Below are positions 1-8,343 of a DNA stretch of 13,231 nucleotides, piece by piece. Origin of the DNA: Rickettsia typhi (lineage in GTDB: Bacteria > Pseudomonadota > Alphaproteobacteria > Rickettsiales > UBA1997). The stretch spans positions 1 to 13,231 of the forward strand of contig CAMDAI010000016.1 in NCBI GenBank assembly GCA_945888585.1, read 5' to 3'. The notes below the pieces were generated by a model. It saw nothing but the letters and a program-made list of their open reading frames with translations, was not told where the DNA came from and did no database searches. How positions within the stretch are numbered: position 1 is the first letter of the stretch; each line of letters starts with the position of its first letter. A program made the position numbers and the translations under genes.

Positions 1-301
1 GAGCTGTTTCTGATACTGTTTTTGAATCGCCTTCTTTTGTTGCCGCTTCCAAGGTTTTATTTACTGATAATATAGTATCAGAAGTTCTTTTTAAGAAATT
101 ATCACGTTGAATTAAAAATTGCCTACCATTTATACCTTCTTTTTCAGTAATTTCTTTAATTGTTGAAAATATTTCATGATTATAAGCTGGATGATTCTTA
201 AACTCACTTTCCGTTTCAGAAAATATTTTATTAAATTCATATGGAGAAATTTTAAGTAACTGAGAAAAATAGAATTTTGGAACGGAAATAAAATTTTTCA
301 T
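1..301 (-). CDS. Unrecognised protein, N-terminal part only (runs off left edge)
   Basis: An open frame starts with ATG at 301-299 and stays open to base 1, giving 100 codons with no stop; the C-terminus lies outside the window. The protein begins MKNFISVPKFYFSQ and continues as a polar, mostly helical-looking sequence rich in Glu, Lys, Ser and Thr, with no signal peptide or membrane segment in the visible part. I do not recognise a family. It is divergent from the histidine kinase, with 76 bases between the two start codons, so the two genes could share a control region. No strong Shine-Dalgarno is visible (only a weak AAGTGA about 10 bases upstream). The unbroken length in such AT-rich DNA and ordinary amino-acid composition support a real gene, but without the remainder no function can be given. 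Confidence 0.6.
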   Translation of the reverse strand, partial: MKNFISVPKFYFSQLLKISPYEFNKIFSETESEFKNHPAYNHEIFSTIKEITEKEGINGRQFLIQRDNFLKRTSDTILSVNKTLEAATKEGDSKTVSETA

Positions 302-319
302 TGCTTGATCACTTAGTTT

Positions 320-355
320 AGATAGCTTGACTATCTTGTTAAAAAATTTTAATAC
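320..355 (+). promoter_or_regulatory. Candidate promoter of the histidine kinase gene
   Basis: TTGACT at 327-332 resembles a -35 box. Downstream are two overlapping -10 candidates: TTTAAT at 348-353 (15-base spacer, five of six matches) and TAATAC at 350-355 (17-base spacer, weaker match). Transcription would start roughly 15-20 bases before the ATG at 378. An inverted repeat AGATAG/CTATCT (320-325 and 331-336, 5-base spacer) overlaps the -35 box and could be an operator, but six-base arms are weak evidence in AT-rich DNA. Confidence 0.35.
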
Positions 356-377
356 ACAAATTTACTTAAACAAAATT

Positions 378-2087
378 ATGAATAGAAAATATTTTTTTGC
401 CAGCTTTTCTAAAAATTATGTTATTTTTGCTTTAATTGTCATATTAATTACCACCTCACTTGCTGGAATTGCAACTTACACTAACTTTAGAAACTATCAC
501 AAAAATAATAATCAAACTCTAAGCAAACAGGCTCTACAAATAAATGACATCATAAACGAATCATTTGCTTACATTAACCATATCAATATCTATATAGGAA
601 AACAAATAGCAGAAAATGATACAAATAATCTCAATGTTATCTTAAACATTTTTAGAAAAAGTAGCGGCTTGACCAAAGACAATAATAAAAATGCTGAATT
701 ATTTTCCTGGAGCTCATTTGATTGGGTAAATCCAAATGGCTATCAAATTGTTAATAACATGATGGGTATTCATAAAAATCCTTTTGACATGAAAGAAAGA
801 AAATATGTTAAAATCACTCCAAAAAATCCTTGGACACTACAAGTTTCATTTCCTGTTTTTGGCAATCCCAGTGAAACTTGGGTTATTCCGGTTGCTACTG
901 GCATTGTAGATAAAAATAACAAATATTTAGGTAGTGTAGTGGTAGGCATTAACATTGCTGAATTTGCCGATAAAATTGAACAAAAATTAGTTGGAAAATC
1001 TAGTTTCATTGTGCTCGATCAAAATCTAAATATTATTCTACAGTCATCAGATAACAATCTTGATCCCAAAAATAATTTTCAAGATCAAATTTCTGATTTT
1101 AATTTTCTGAAAAATGATTCAGGAATTTTAGATAAGAAAATTAATGTAAATAACATTAGCTATTCTCATTACCAAAAAATAACTAATTATCCTTACATTG
1201 TTTTAACTGGTTTTAATCAAAATTTTTTAAATAAAGAATTTAATAATTCTGTTTTGCCCATCATACTGCAATTCACTTGCTTGTTAATATTTTTTTTAAT
1301 TATGCTTTTTCTTTTTGAAACTAGGATGATTTTCTTTCTTGAAACCGAAAAAAAATTAAAGGAAGAAGCCGATAAAGCCCAACTTGCTAAATCTTCTCTT
1401 CTCAAAACTCTCTCCCATGATCTTAGAAATTATGTTTATGGCATGAATGGGATGTTAGAAATAATTTTAGAATCTAAAGTAAAAAATGATTTAAGCAAAG
1501 AAGAGGAAATAAATTATCTAAATGCGTTATCTAAAAGCTCTAAGGAGATGAGTCATTTTTTAGAAGATCTGCTTGATGCACAGCAAGCAGAAAGCGGTAT
1601 TTTAAAATTAAATAAAATTGAAGATTGCGATCTAAAAGAAATAATCGAAAGAGTTACTTTATTTAATCAAAGCCAATCAACTAATAACAAAATTACTATT
1701 AAAACTTCATTTGATGAGAATTTACCTAAAATTAAATTTGATCAAAAAAGATTAAAACAAATATTAATGAATTTGGTTGATAATGCTCTTAAATATAGCA
1801 ACTCCAATACAACAGTTGAAATTATTTGCCGCTATTTAAAAGATAATAATGAAGTTGCAATTTATATAAAAGATCAAGGCATTGGCATGACTGCAGAAGA
1901 AATAAAAATGGCACTTGCCGGAAATGGAACTGCAATTGAAAAAACCGGATTAAATAAAAATTTTAATTCCAATGGCATTGGACTTCTAACTGTAAAACAA
2001 TTAATGGAAGCAGGCCAAGGAAGAATTAATATCACTTCTAAGAAAAACGAAGGAAGTATATTTGAGTTGGTTTTTAGAGTAATTTAA
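378..2087 (+). CDS. Membrane sensor histidine kinase with a periplasmic Cache-like domain
   Basis: A 569-residue two-component sensor kinase. I start it at the ATG at 378; an in-frame TTG at 327 would add 17 residues but lies in the likely promoter. Membrane segments are at about residues 14-33 and 291-313. Between them is a roughly 255-residue periplasmic region with Cache-like features (the stretch FDWVNPNG and a VxGxxxxDKNNKYLGSVVVGI segment), suggesting binding of a small external ligand. A short coiled linker leads to the HisKA H-box SHDLRN with the phospho-accepting His at 347. The HATPase domain follows, with N-box DNALKY near 469, G1 box DQGIGM near 499 and G2 box NGIGL near 532. There is no receiver domain and no response regulator gene in the window, so the partner is unknown. 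The extracytoplasmic fold is inferred from pattern; the kinase assignment is firm. Confidence 0.9.
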   Translation: MNRKYFFASFSKNYVIFALIVILITTSLAGIATYTNFRNYHKNNNQTLSKQALQINDIINESFAYINHINIYIGKQIAENDTNNLNVILNIFRKSSGLTKDNNKNAELFSWSSFDWVNPNGYQIVNNMMGIHKNPFDMKERKYVKITPKNPWTLQVSFPVFGNPSETWVIPVATGIVDKNNKYLGSVVVGINIAEFADKIEQKLVGKSSFIVLDQNLNIILQSSDNNLDPKNNFQDQISDFNFLKNDSGILDKKINVNNISYSHYQKITNYPYIVLTGFNQNFLNKEFNNSVLPIILQFTCLLIFFLIMLFLFETRMIFFLETEKKLKEEADKAQLAKSSLLKTLSHDLRNYVYGMNGMLEIILESKVKNDLSKEEEINYLNALSKSSKEMSHFLEDLLDAQQAESGILKLNKIEDCDLKEIIERVTLFNQSQSTNNKITIKTSFDENLPKIKFDQKRLKQILMNLVDNALKYSNSNTTVEIICRYLKDNNEVAIYIKDQGIGMTAEEIKMALAGNGTAIEKTGLNKNFNSNGIGLLTVKQLMEAGQGRINITSKKNEGSIFELVFRVI

Positions 2088-2114
2088 TTTACTCATCATC
2101 ACAATCTTTACTCT

Positions 2115-2186
2115 CGTCATCACGAGCGAAGCGAAGTGATCCAGCTACTTTCTGGATTGTTTCACCATAAATAGTTCGCAATGAAG
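2115..2186. repeat. Rickettsiales-type palindromic intergenic repeat
   Basis: A 72-base element with near-inverted ends: CGTCAT at 2115-2120 against ATGAAG at 2181-2186, one mismatch. Its centre is an inner stem ATCCAG (2139-2144), loop of seven, CTGGAT (2152-2157). The body GAGCGAAGCGAAGTGATCCAG and the end TTCGCAATGAAG match the style of dispersed short repeats I know from rickettsial genomes. It is more GC-rich than the flanking DNA and sits between two convergent genes. Only one copy is in this window, so its repeat status rests on family knowledge, not on copies seen here. Confidence 0.6.
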
Positions 2187-2200
2187 GGTTTTTTATTTTT
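2115..2200 (+). terminator. Possible terminator of the histidine kinase gene
   Basis: On the plus strand the palindromic repeat is followed at once by GGG and a T-rich run (2189-2200), 100 bases after the kinase stop codon. A folded repeat plus U-run could act as an intrinsic terminator. The stem is imperfect and the repeat is mobile-like, so the role may be incidental. No T-run follows it on the minus strand. Confidence 0.3.
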
Positions 2201-2212
2201 GTAAAGTACACC

Positions 2213-2680
2213 CTATCTGCCAATAGCAGATGCAATTTCACTTGCTGTTCCTTCCCGATGCTCTCTGATAATTGTTTTCCATCTACTTTCAGCTCGCATT
2301 CTTCTACTAACAATTCTATCTCTTACAAGTGACAGATTTTGTCTGGAATTAAATTTATCACGCCATTTATAATCAGGTCTTTTCGGAGAAATAACCGTTT
2401 TTGGTCTACCTTGTTTTGATTTATCTTTAGAGATAACTTTAGCATTATTAACTGCAATTTCTCGATTACGATCATGAATTCTTTTATGATGCATGATAAT
2501 ATTATCAACAAACATGCGGTAACGCCTTCTGGCAAGCTTTTTTCTTTGTGCTTTAGTTAAACCTTTTTTAGCAAAATTAAAAATTGAAAGAAAAGGACTA
2601 GAACCAGAAGCAACATTAAGAGCGACATCTCCAACTAAGGACATTGCTTTATTCATTGAAGTTGCATCGGTATAACGCAT
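2213..2680 (-). CDS. Small, very basic hypothetical protein
   Basis: A 155-residue protein starting at ATG 2680-2678. About a quarter of its residues are Lys or Arg, against roughly 13 acidic residues, so it is strongly basic. Residues 1-37 are mildly hydrophobic and Ser/Ala-rich. From about residue 38 there are basic clusters (KKGLTKAQRKKLARRRYR, then a run containing KDKSKQGRPK, and RDRIVSRRMRAESR). Such composition suggests contact with nucleic acid or an acidic partner, but I recognise no domain. A good promoter lies in front of it, overlapping the comEC stop codon, which favours a real gene read separately from comEC. The frame is open for only about ten codons before the ATG, so it is unlikely to be the tail of a larger gene. 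The palindromic repeat lies just beyond its stop codon. Confidence 0.55.
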   Translation of the reverse strand: MRYTDATSMNKAMSLVGDVALNVASGSSPFLSIFNFAKKGLTKAQRKKLARRRYRMFVDNIIMHHKRIHDRNREIAVNNAKVISKDKSKQGRPKTVISPKRPDYKWRDKFNSRQNLSLVRDRIVSRRMRAESRWKTIIREHREGTASEIASAIGR

Positions 2681-2715
2681 GAGATCAGAAATAGATTGGT
2701 CTATTAGAAGATAAA

Positions 2716-2744
2716 ATTATAGAACTGCAATTTATAGTGTTCAA
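2716..2744 (-). promoter_or_regulatory. Sigma-70-like promoter of the small basic gene
   Basis: Read on the minus strand, TTGAAC (2744-2739) is followed by exactly 17 bases and then a perfect TATAAT (2721-2716). The -35 box overlaps the comEC stop codon. The start point would be near 2709, leaving a leader of about 29 bases before the ATG at 2680. This is the best promoter match I found in the window. Confidence 0.55.
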
Positions 2745-5155
2745 TAGCTTTCAGGCAACAAGCTTAAAGAAGAAGCATCAACAATTTTTTTAATTTGGTT
2801 ATTTTCTAAATATAAAAAATAACTACCATTTTCCTGCAATTCTAAATTATTAATTAAAAACTTATTTTTTAAACAATCCGGGAGTTGATATTTCTTGGTC
2901 ATATTAATAATTATATCGGCATCACTTTTACAAATGAAATCAACTTTATTACGATTAATCAGAAGTAAAATTTTCTTCTCCTGCACTTGAATAAAACAGT
3001 TTAAATCACTGCACCAGTTGGAATTAAATTTAAATTTACTCTCACCAGTTTTTTGCATCCATTCTTTTTGCCTGATTGATAAATGATCAGATTTTTTTGA
3101 AAATATTAATTCATCTTTATAATCTAAAACCGCAAAATATTTTCTTTCTCCATCAATCAGCAAATTAGGTAATGGCGTTTTACAAGCCAGATAAATTCCA
3201 ATAGTAATTGGCAAAATTGCCAACCATCGCCATTTTTGACACCACAAGCAAAACCACAATCCGCCAAATATCAGCAATCCAAATGATGATGCAGAAATCA
3301 TACTAACTTTACTAACTGCATAAGGCAATCCAGCCACAAAATTAGCAATATCAATTACCAAACCAATTGTGTAAGACATCGGTATTAAAGCTAATTTTTC
3401 CAAACCAAGTGGCATTAAAAATAAACTTAAAAAACCAAGCGGCATGGTAGTAAAACTGGTAAGCGGAATTGCCAGTAAATTAGCCAAAACACTATAAGCA
3501 ATAAAATTATTAAAATGATAAATTGATAGCGGAGCAATTACCAACTCAACTGCAATTGAAGAAATTATAATGCCAAACAAATAGAAAAATAATTTGAGAT
3601 AAATTGGTCGATCTCGTGATCCTAATTCATATTTTCGAATAAAATTATAAGTAGTAATCAAAACCAGAATTGCCGCAAAAGAAAATTGAAAACTAACTGA
3701 AAAAATTACATTCGGACTAATAATTAAAATTATCAACGCTGCAAGCGCTACTCCACGATGCGGATTTGGCATACGGTCAATCATGATCGCCATAAAAATT
3801 AAACTAACCATGATAAATGATCTGATTGCTGGAACCGGCATTCCTGCAAGTAACAAATAAAACATTCCTGCTCCAATCGATATTAAAGCGGCAATTTTTT
3901 TAATGTTATAATTTAAAACTAAATAGGAATTTAAACTAAGAAGAAAACGTATTAAGAAGAAAAATATACCACAAGCCAAAGTTAAATGTAGACCGGAAAT
4001 AGAAAGCAAATGTGCTAATCCAGAGTTTCTGATATTAACCATCAATTCTTTTGGAATATAATTTTGCAAACCAACTAAAAGTGCTACAGCCACACTCGCC
4101 TGATTATAATCTATTGCATCAAAAATTTTTCTGGCAATTTTTTGTCGTAAAAATTTTATATCATTATTAAATTCAAAATGCTGAGCTGGCTTAATTATCT
4201 TTATTTTACTGGCTGCATAACCTACAGCTCCAATGCCTTGAAAATAAAAGTCAAAAGCAGAATCATAACCGCCAATCATATTAATTTTTCTAAGCGGCTC
4301 TAACACAACTGCCACTTTAATTAAATCTCCAGCGCTAAGATTTTCATATTTAGTATTAACATTAATTATAATTTTACGAGGAGAAGCCTTATATTTATTA
4401 CCATTCCACTCATTATCATCTGAATAAAAATTTTGAATGGAACGCTCAATTTCTTGGTAACCATCAAGATTCAAATAATTTTTAATAACTGTTTTATTAT
4501 CTTTTTTATTTTTTGGTAATTTTTTCTTATGAGGTTTCTTTTTTTCCAAATTAATCGAGATCTGCTCTAACTCTTTATTTCCAGTATTTAATTCATTTTC
4601 TATTTCAGATTTTTTTCTTCTTTTTCTTTTAGGTTTTTTTATTTTTTCTGCAACTTTTTTTAATTTTTTAATTCCGATTTTTTTATTTTTATAAATTTTT
4701 TTCTTTTGAATTATCTTGGGATCACCAAATAATTCTTTATCAGCTCTATCAACCTGATATAAATCAAGATCTCTGATAGTAATTTTAGGAACGCTTCTTT
4801 TTAGAATCGGATTATAAAAATAAGAAACATCATCAATTCTGCCAATTGCTAGAGCATATAATTTATGTTTAATAATTGGAGTATAGGCTATTTTAGTGAC
4901 ATAAAGCCTAGTCCATAAATATCCAAACAAAAATATGGCAATAGCTACAACCAATAAAAAACTTAATTTTTCTTTTAAAAAATAAGCTAGAAAAATTGCT
5001 GATAAAAATAAAGAAATTGGAAAAATCAGAGAAGAATTGAAAGAAAAGAAAAAATAAAAAATCACTCCCAAGCCAAATATCACTGGAACCCATAAAATCC
5101 AGCGCTCTCTATCTTCAAGAAACGAATTTTTTATCCATGAAATAAATTTTGTCAT
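2741..5155 (-). CDS. comEC: ComEC/Rec2-family DNA-uptake channel protein
   Basis: An 804-residue polytopic inner-membrane protein of the ComEC/Rec2 family, which carries single-stranded DNA into the cytoplasm during natural transformation. The start MTKFISWIKNSFLEDRERW and membrane segments near residues 22-37, 43-60 and 66-80 are typical of alphaproteobacterial members. The family core is clear: LLSISGLHLTL near 382-392, PAIRSFIM near 442-449 and many hydrophobic helices through about residue 655. The C-terminal soluble region (about 665-804) has the alphaproteobacterial pattern with paired cysteines (CSDLNC near 715-720) and an ADIII segment; no HxHxDH metallo-beta-lactamase motif is visible. 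The oddity is a lysine-rich, low-complexity insertion at about 150-225 inside the N-terminal soluble domain. The gene follows dnaQ after 38 bases. Whether the organism takes up DNA is not shown by this gene alone. Confidence 0.9.
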   Translation of the reverse strand: MTKFISWIKNSFLEDRERWILWVPVIFGLGVIFYFFFSFNSSLIFPISLFLSAIFLAYFLKEKLSFLLVVAIAIFLFGYLWTRLYVTKIAYTPIIKHKLYALAIGRIDDVSYFYNPILKRSVPKITIRDLDLYQVDRADKELFGDPKIIQKKKIYKNKKIGIKKLKKVAEKIKKPKRKRRKKSEIENELNTGNKELEQISINLEKKKPHKKKLPKNKKDNKTVIKNYLNLDGYQEIERSIQNFYSDDNEWNGNKYKASPRKIIINVNTKYENLSAGDLIKVAVVLEPLRKINMIGGYDSAFDFYFQGIGAVGYAASKIKIIKPAQHFEFNNDIKFLRQKIARKIFDAIDYNQASVAVALLVGLQNYIPKELMVNIRNSGLAHLLSISGLHLTLACGIFFFLIRFLLSLNSYLVLNYNIKKIAALISIGAGMFYLLLAGMPVPAIRSFIMVSLIFMAIMIDRMPNPHRGVALAALIILIISPNVIFSVSFQFSFAAILVLITTYNFIRKYELGSRDRPIYLKLFFYLFGIIISSIAVELVIAPLSIYHFNNFIAYSVLANLLAIPLTSFTTMPLGFLSLFLMPLGLEKLALIPMSYTIGLVIDIANFVAGLPYAVSKVSMISASSFGLLIFGGLWFCLWCQKWRWLAILPITIGIYLACKTPLPNLLIDGERKYFAVLDYKDELIFSKKSDHLSIRQKEWMQKTGESKFKFNSNWCSDLNCFIQVQEKKILLLINRNKVDFICKSDADIIINMTKKYQLPDCLKNKFLINNLELQENGSYFLYLENNQIKKIVDASSLSLLPESY

Positions 5156-5168
5156 GTGGTAAATGACA
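5150..5168 (-). promoter_or_regulatory. Small hairpin over the comEC start codon
   Basis: On the minus strand the bases just before and including the start form TGTCAT, a seven-base loop TTACCAC, and ATGACA. The second arm begins with the comEC ATG (5155-5153). In mRNA a six-pair stem would cover the start codon and could lower or control translation. No Shine-Dalgarno is evident. Six-pair palindromes also arise by chance, so this is only a candidate. Confidence 0.25.
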
Positions 5169-5193
5169 TTTTATTTTGTAAGTAAATAAATAT

Positions 5194-5889
5194 TTATAAG
5201 GTATATCCCCAAAAATTTTGTTTAAAATTTTTAGTAATAAATTTTTTATGTTCTTCTAAATCATGAGCGCTTAAAGAAAAATCACGCGGCTCTAAAAAAC
5301 TTTTTTTTGTCAATTCAATAAATTCAGCATCATTTGATTTCTTGCTCATCGCTTGCACATCAAACATCGAAATTTGTCCACCACCAGAAAGTTCTAAATA
5401 AACCTCCGCCAAAAGCTCAGCATCGAGTAACGCTCCATGTTTTATTCTTCTGGAAGTATCAACGTTAAATCTTTTACAAAGCGCATCTAATGAGTTTCCG
5501 GCTCCCGGAAATTTATTACGAGCAATTTCTAAGGAATCAATAACATGCATCCGTTCAATAATTTCTAAATCACATTTGCGCAACTCATGATTGATAAATT
5601 TCATATCAAATCCGGCATTATGAATTACTAATTTAGCACCTTTAATATAACTCAAAAATTCCTGAACAACTTTAGCAAATTTTGGTTTATCCTGTAGAAA
5701 TTCACCGGAAATTCCATGAATTTTAAAAGCCTCTTCCGGCATATCTCTTTCGGGATTAACAAAAGCATGATAAAAACTACCGGTTCTAACTTTGTTAACT
5801 AACTCAACACAGCCAATTTCAATAATGCGATGACCATCACGAGGTTCTAATCCGGTTGTTTCAAGATCTAAACAGATTTCTCTTATCAT
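5194..5889 (-). CDS. dnaQ: DNA polymerase III epsilon subunit (3'-5' proofreading exonuclease)
   Basis: A 231-residue DEDDh exonuclease, the usual size for alphaproteobacterial DnaQ. It removes misincorporated bases as part of the replicative polymerase core. Exo I is DLETTG with catalytic Asp8 and Glu10; Exo II is HNAGFD with Asp95; Exo III is HGALLD with His151 and Asp156. After the nuclease domain, QISMF at about 172-176 resembles a sliding-clamp binding motif, and the remaining C-terminal tail would contact the alpha subunit. The ATG shares one base with the lpxA stop codon (TAATG), a layout that favours translational coupling. The lpxA end carries a weak AAAGAA Shine-Dalgarno for it. Nothing looks truncated or unusual, and assignment is firm. 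Confidence 0.95.
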   Translation of the reverse strand: MIREICLDLETTGLEPRDGHRIIEIGCVELVNKVRTGSFYHAFVNPERDMPEEAFKIHGISGEFLQDKPKFAKVVQEFLSYIKGAKLVIHNAGFDMKFINHELRKCDLEIIERMHVIDSLEIARNKFPGAGNSLDALCKRFNVDTSRRIKHGALLDAELLAEVYLELSGGGQISMFDVQAMSKKSNDAEFIELTKKSFLEPRDFSLSAHDLEEHKKFITKNFKQNFWGYTL

Positions 5890-6680
5890 TAGTTCTTTGG
5901 CTTACAAATTCCTCTAGAGCTTTCAGTAATGAATTTTATTATATCCAAAACCAATTCCTCACCTTCATATTGATTGTTTAAAATCTTAACCCTCTGCGCT
6001 AAATTTCCTGAATTTTCTTCAAATAATTTTTTATAGAAAGCGCGAAGTGAATTTATTTTATCTTTTTCCAAACCACTTCTTTTTAAACCAACCAAATTTA
6101 ACCCAGCTAAAAAAGCACGCTCACCTATTACAGTTCCATAAGGAATAACATCAGTTTCTACTCCACTCATTCCACCAACCATGGCATGTTTACCGACTTT
6201 TACAAATTGATGCATTGCTGACAATCCACCAATGACAGCATGATCTCCAATTTCAACATGGCCAGCAAGGGTAGCATTATTGGCTAAAATAACGTGATTT
6301 CCAACTACACAATCATGGGCAATATGAACACCAACCATAAGCAAGCAATTGCTACCAACTTTGGTAATCATCGCTCCTGTTTTAGTTCCAGGATGAATAG
6401 TAACATGTTCTCTAATCCGATTATTATCACCAATTACAATAGAGGAATTTTCGCCTGAAAATTTTAGATCTTGAGGAGTTTGACCAATTACCGCAAAAGG
6501 AAAAATTACATTATCTTTACCAATTTTAGTAATTCCTTCAATTACAACGTGAGATTTAACAACAGTATTATCACCAATCTCAACCTTTGAGCCAATCACT
6601 GAAAAGGCACCAATTTCAACATTATTCCCAATTTTTGCACCCTCTTCAATGATGGCAGTTTTATGAATTTTTTGACTCAT
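5889..6680 (-). CDS. lpxA: UDP-N-acetylglucosamine acyltransferase (lipid A step 1)
   Basis: A 263-residue protein, matching the family length of about 262. It transfers a 3-hydroxyacyl chain from acyl carrier protein to UDP-GlcNAc in the cytosol, the first step of lipid A synthesis. The N-terminal two thirds are hexapeptide repeats forming a left-handed beta helix (KIGNNVEIG, VEIGDNTVV, KIGKDNVIF and others). The catalytic segment HIAHDCVVG holds His122, equivalent to E. coli His125, with further conserved histidines at 119, 141 and 157. The C-terminal helical region (about 195-263) is intact. It follows fabZ after two bases, the classical fabZ-lpxA pairing that balances fatty acid and lipid A synthesis. 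lpxD is not in the window. Its presence implies an LPS-bearing outer membrane, which several reduced Rickettsiales lineages have lost. Confidence 0.96.
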   Translation of the reverse strand: MSQKIHKTAIIEEGAKIGNNVEIGAFSVIGSKVEIGDNTVVKSHVVIEGITKIGKDNVIFPFAVIGQTPQDLKFSGENSSIVIGDNNRIREHVTIHPGTKTGAMITKVGSNCLLMVGVHIAHDCVVGNHVILANNATLAGHVEIGDHAVIGGLSAMHQFVKVGKHAMVGGMSGVETDVIPYGTVIGERAFLAGLNLVGLKRSGLEKDKINSLRAFYKKLFEENSGNLAQRVKILNNQYEGEELVLDIIKFITESSRGICKPKN

Positions 6681-6682
6681 AT

Positions 6683-7150
6683 TTAAATATTCTCTTTATT
6701 TTTATCCACAAGCATTGCAGAAAATTCTGCTTCTGAAACTTTTTGTCCATCAACCTTAGCCACTCCTGACATTTTCCATACTGAACCACGATTTTGAATA
6801 AGCTCAACATGAAGCTCCAAAACATCACCAGGAACTACCGGTTTTCTAAACTTAACCTTATCAATTGACATAAAGTAAACCAATTTTTCTTCATGAACAA
6901 AATTACCAGAATTAATTATCATCACCGCCGAAGTTTGTGCCATTGCTTCAATAATCATAACTCCCGGCATAATCGGTTTTCCTGGAAAATGTCCCATAAA
7001 ATGCGGCTCGTTAAAAGTAACATTTTTTACTCCAACTACACTTTTATTTGGCTCCATTGCAATAATTTTATCTACCAATAACATTGGATAACGATGTGGA
7101 ATACTTTTAATAATTTGTTCAATTCCAATCACTTTGAATTTTTCAGTCAT
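6683..7150 (-). CDS. fabZ: 3-hydroxyacyl-ACP dehydratase FabZ
   Basis: A 155-residue hot-dog fold dehydratase that converts 3-hydroxyacyl-ACP to trans-2-enoyl-ACP in fatty acid elongation. The active-site stretch GHFPGKPIMPGVMIIEA holds catalytic His54 and Glu68, and the N-terminal IPHRYPMLLVD is the family's substrate-tunnel segment. Length is normal (about 145-160). It uses an ATG at 7150 and ends two bases before lpxA, so both are almost certainly on one transcript. FabZ and LpxA compete for the same 3-hydroxyacyl-ACP pool, which explains the conserved pairing. A 59-base gap separates it from tgt and contains a possible promoter, so fabZ-lpxA-dnaQ-comEC may have its own start in addition to read-through. 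Confidence 0.96.
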   Translation of the reverse strand: MTEKFKVIGIEQIIKSIPHRYPMLLVDKIIAMEPNKSVVGVKNVTFNEPHFMGHFPGKPIMPGVMIIEAMAQTSAVMIINSGNFVHEEKLVYFMSIDKVKFRKPVVPGDVLELHVELIQNRGSVWKMSGVAKVDGQKVSEAEFSAMLVDKNKENI

Positions 7151-7168
7151 TTTATTATTTACTTTTAT

Positions 7169-7198
7169 ATATTAATTTTTAAATGAAACAGGAAGCAA
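7169..7198 (-). promoter_or_regulatory. Candidate promoter before fabZ
   Basis: On the minus strand TTGCTT (7198-7193) is followed by 18 bases and TAATAT (7174-7169). It lies in the 59-base gap between tgt and fabZ and leaves a leader of only about 10-12 bases. The match is moderate, and AT-rich DNA produces -10-like sequences easily. Confidence 0.3.
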
Positions 7199-7209
7199 AT
7201 CCTAGTAAT

Positions 7210-8331
<1,122 letters not shown>

Positions 8332-8343
8332 TTAAAACCCTAA

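Noticed and set aside
327..377. TTG start that would lengthen the histidine kinase by 17 residues
   Set aside because: The TTG is part of the likely -35 box, and the ATG at 378 directly precedes the first membrane segment.
2089..2313. A 74-codon minus-strand reading frame across the palindromic repeat
   Set aside because: Its C-terminal half is the translation of the intergenic repeat, and its N-terminal half overlaps the end of the 155-residue basic gene in another frame. No independent start signal was seen.
4908..5093. Minus-strand reading frame inside comEC and other overlapping frames within rloA, tgt, fabZ and purL on the opposite strand
   Set aside because: They are low-complexity shadows of well-supported genes and have no recognisable domains.
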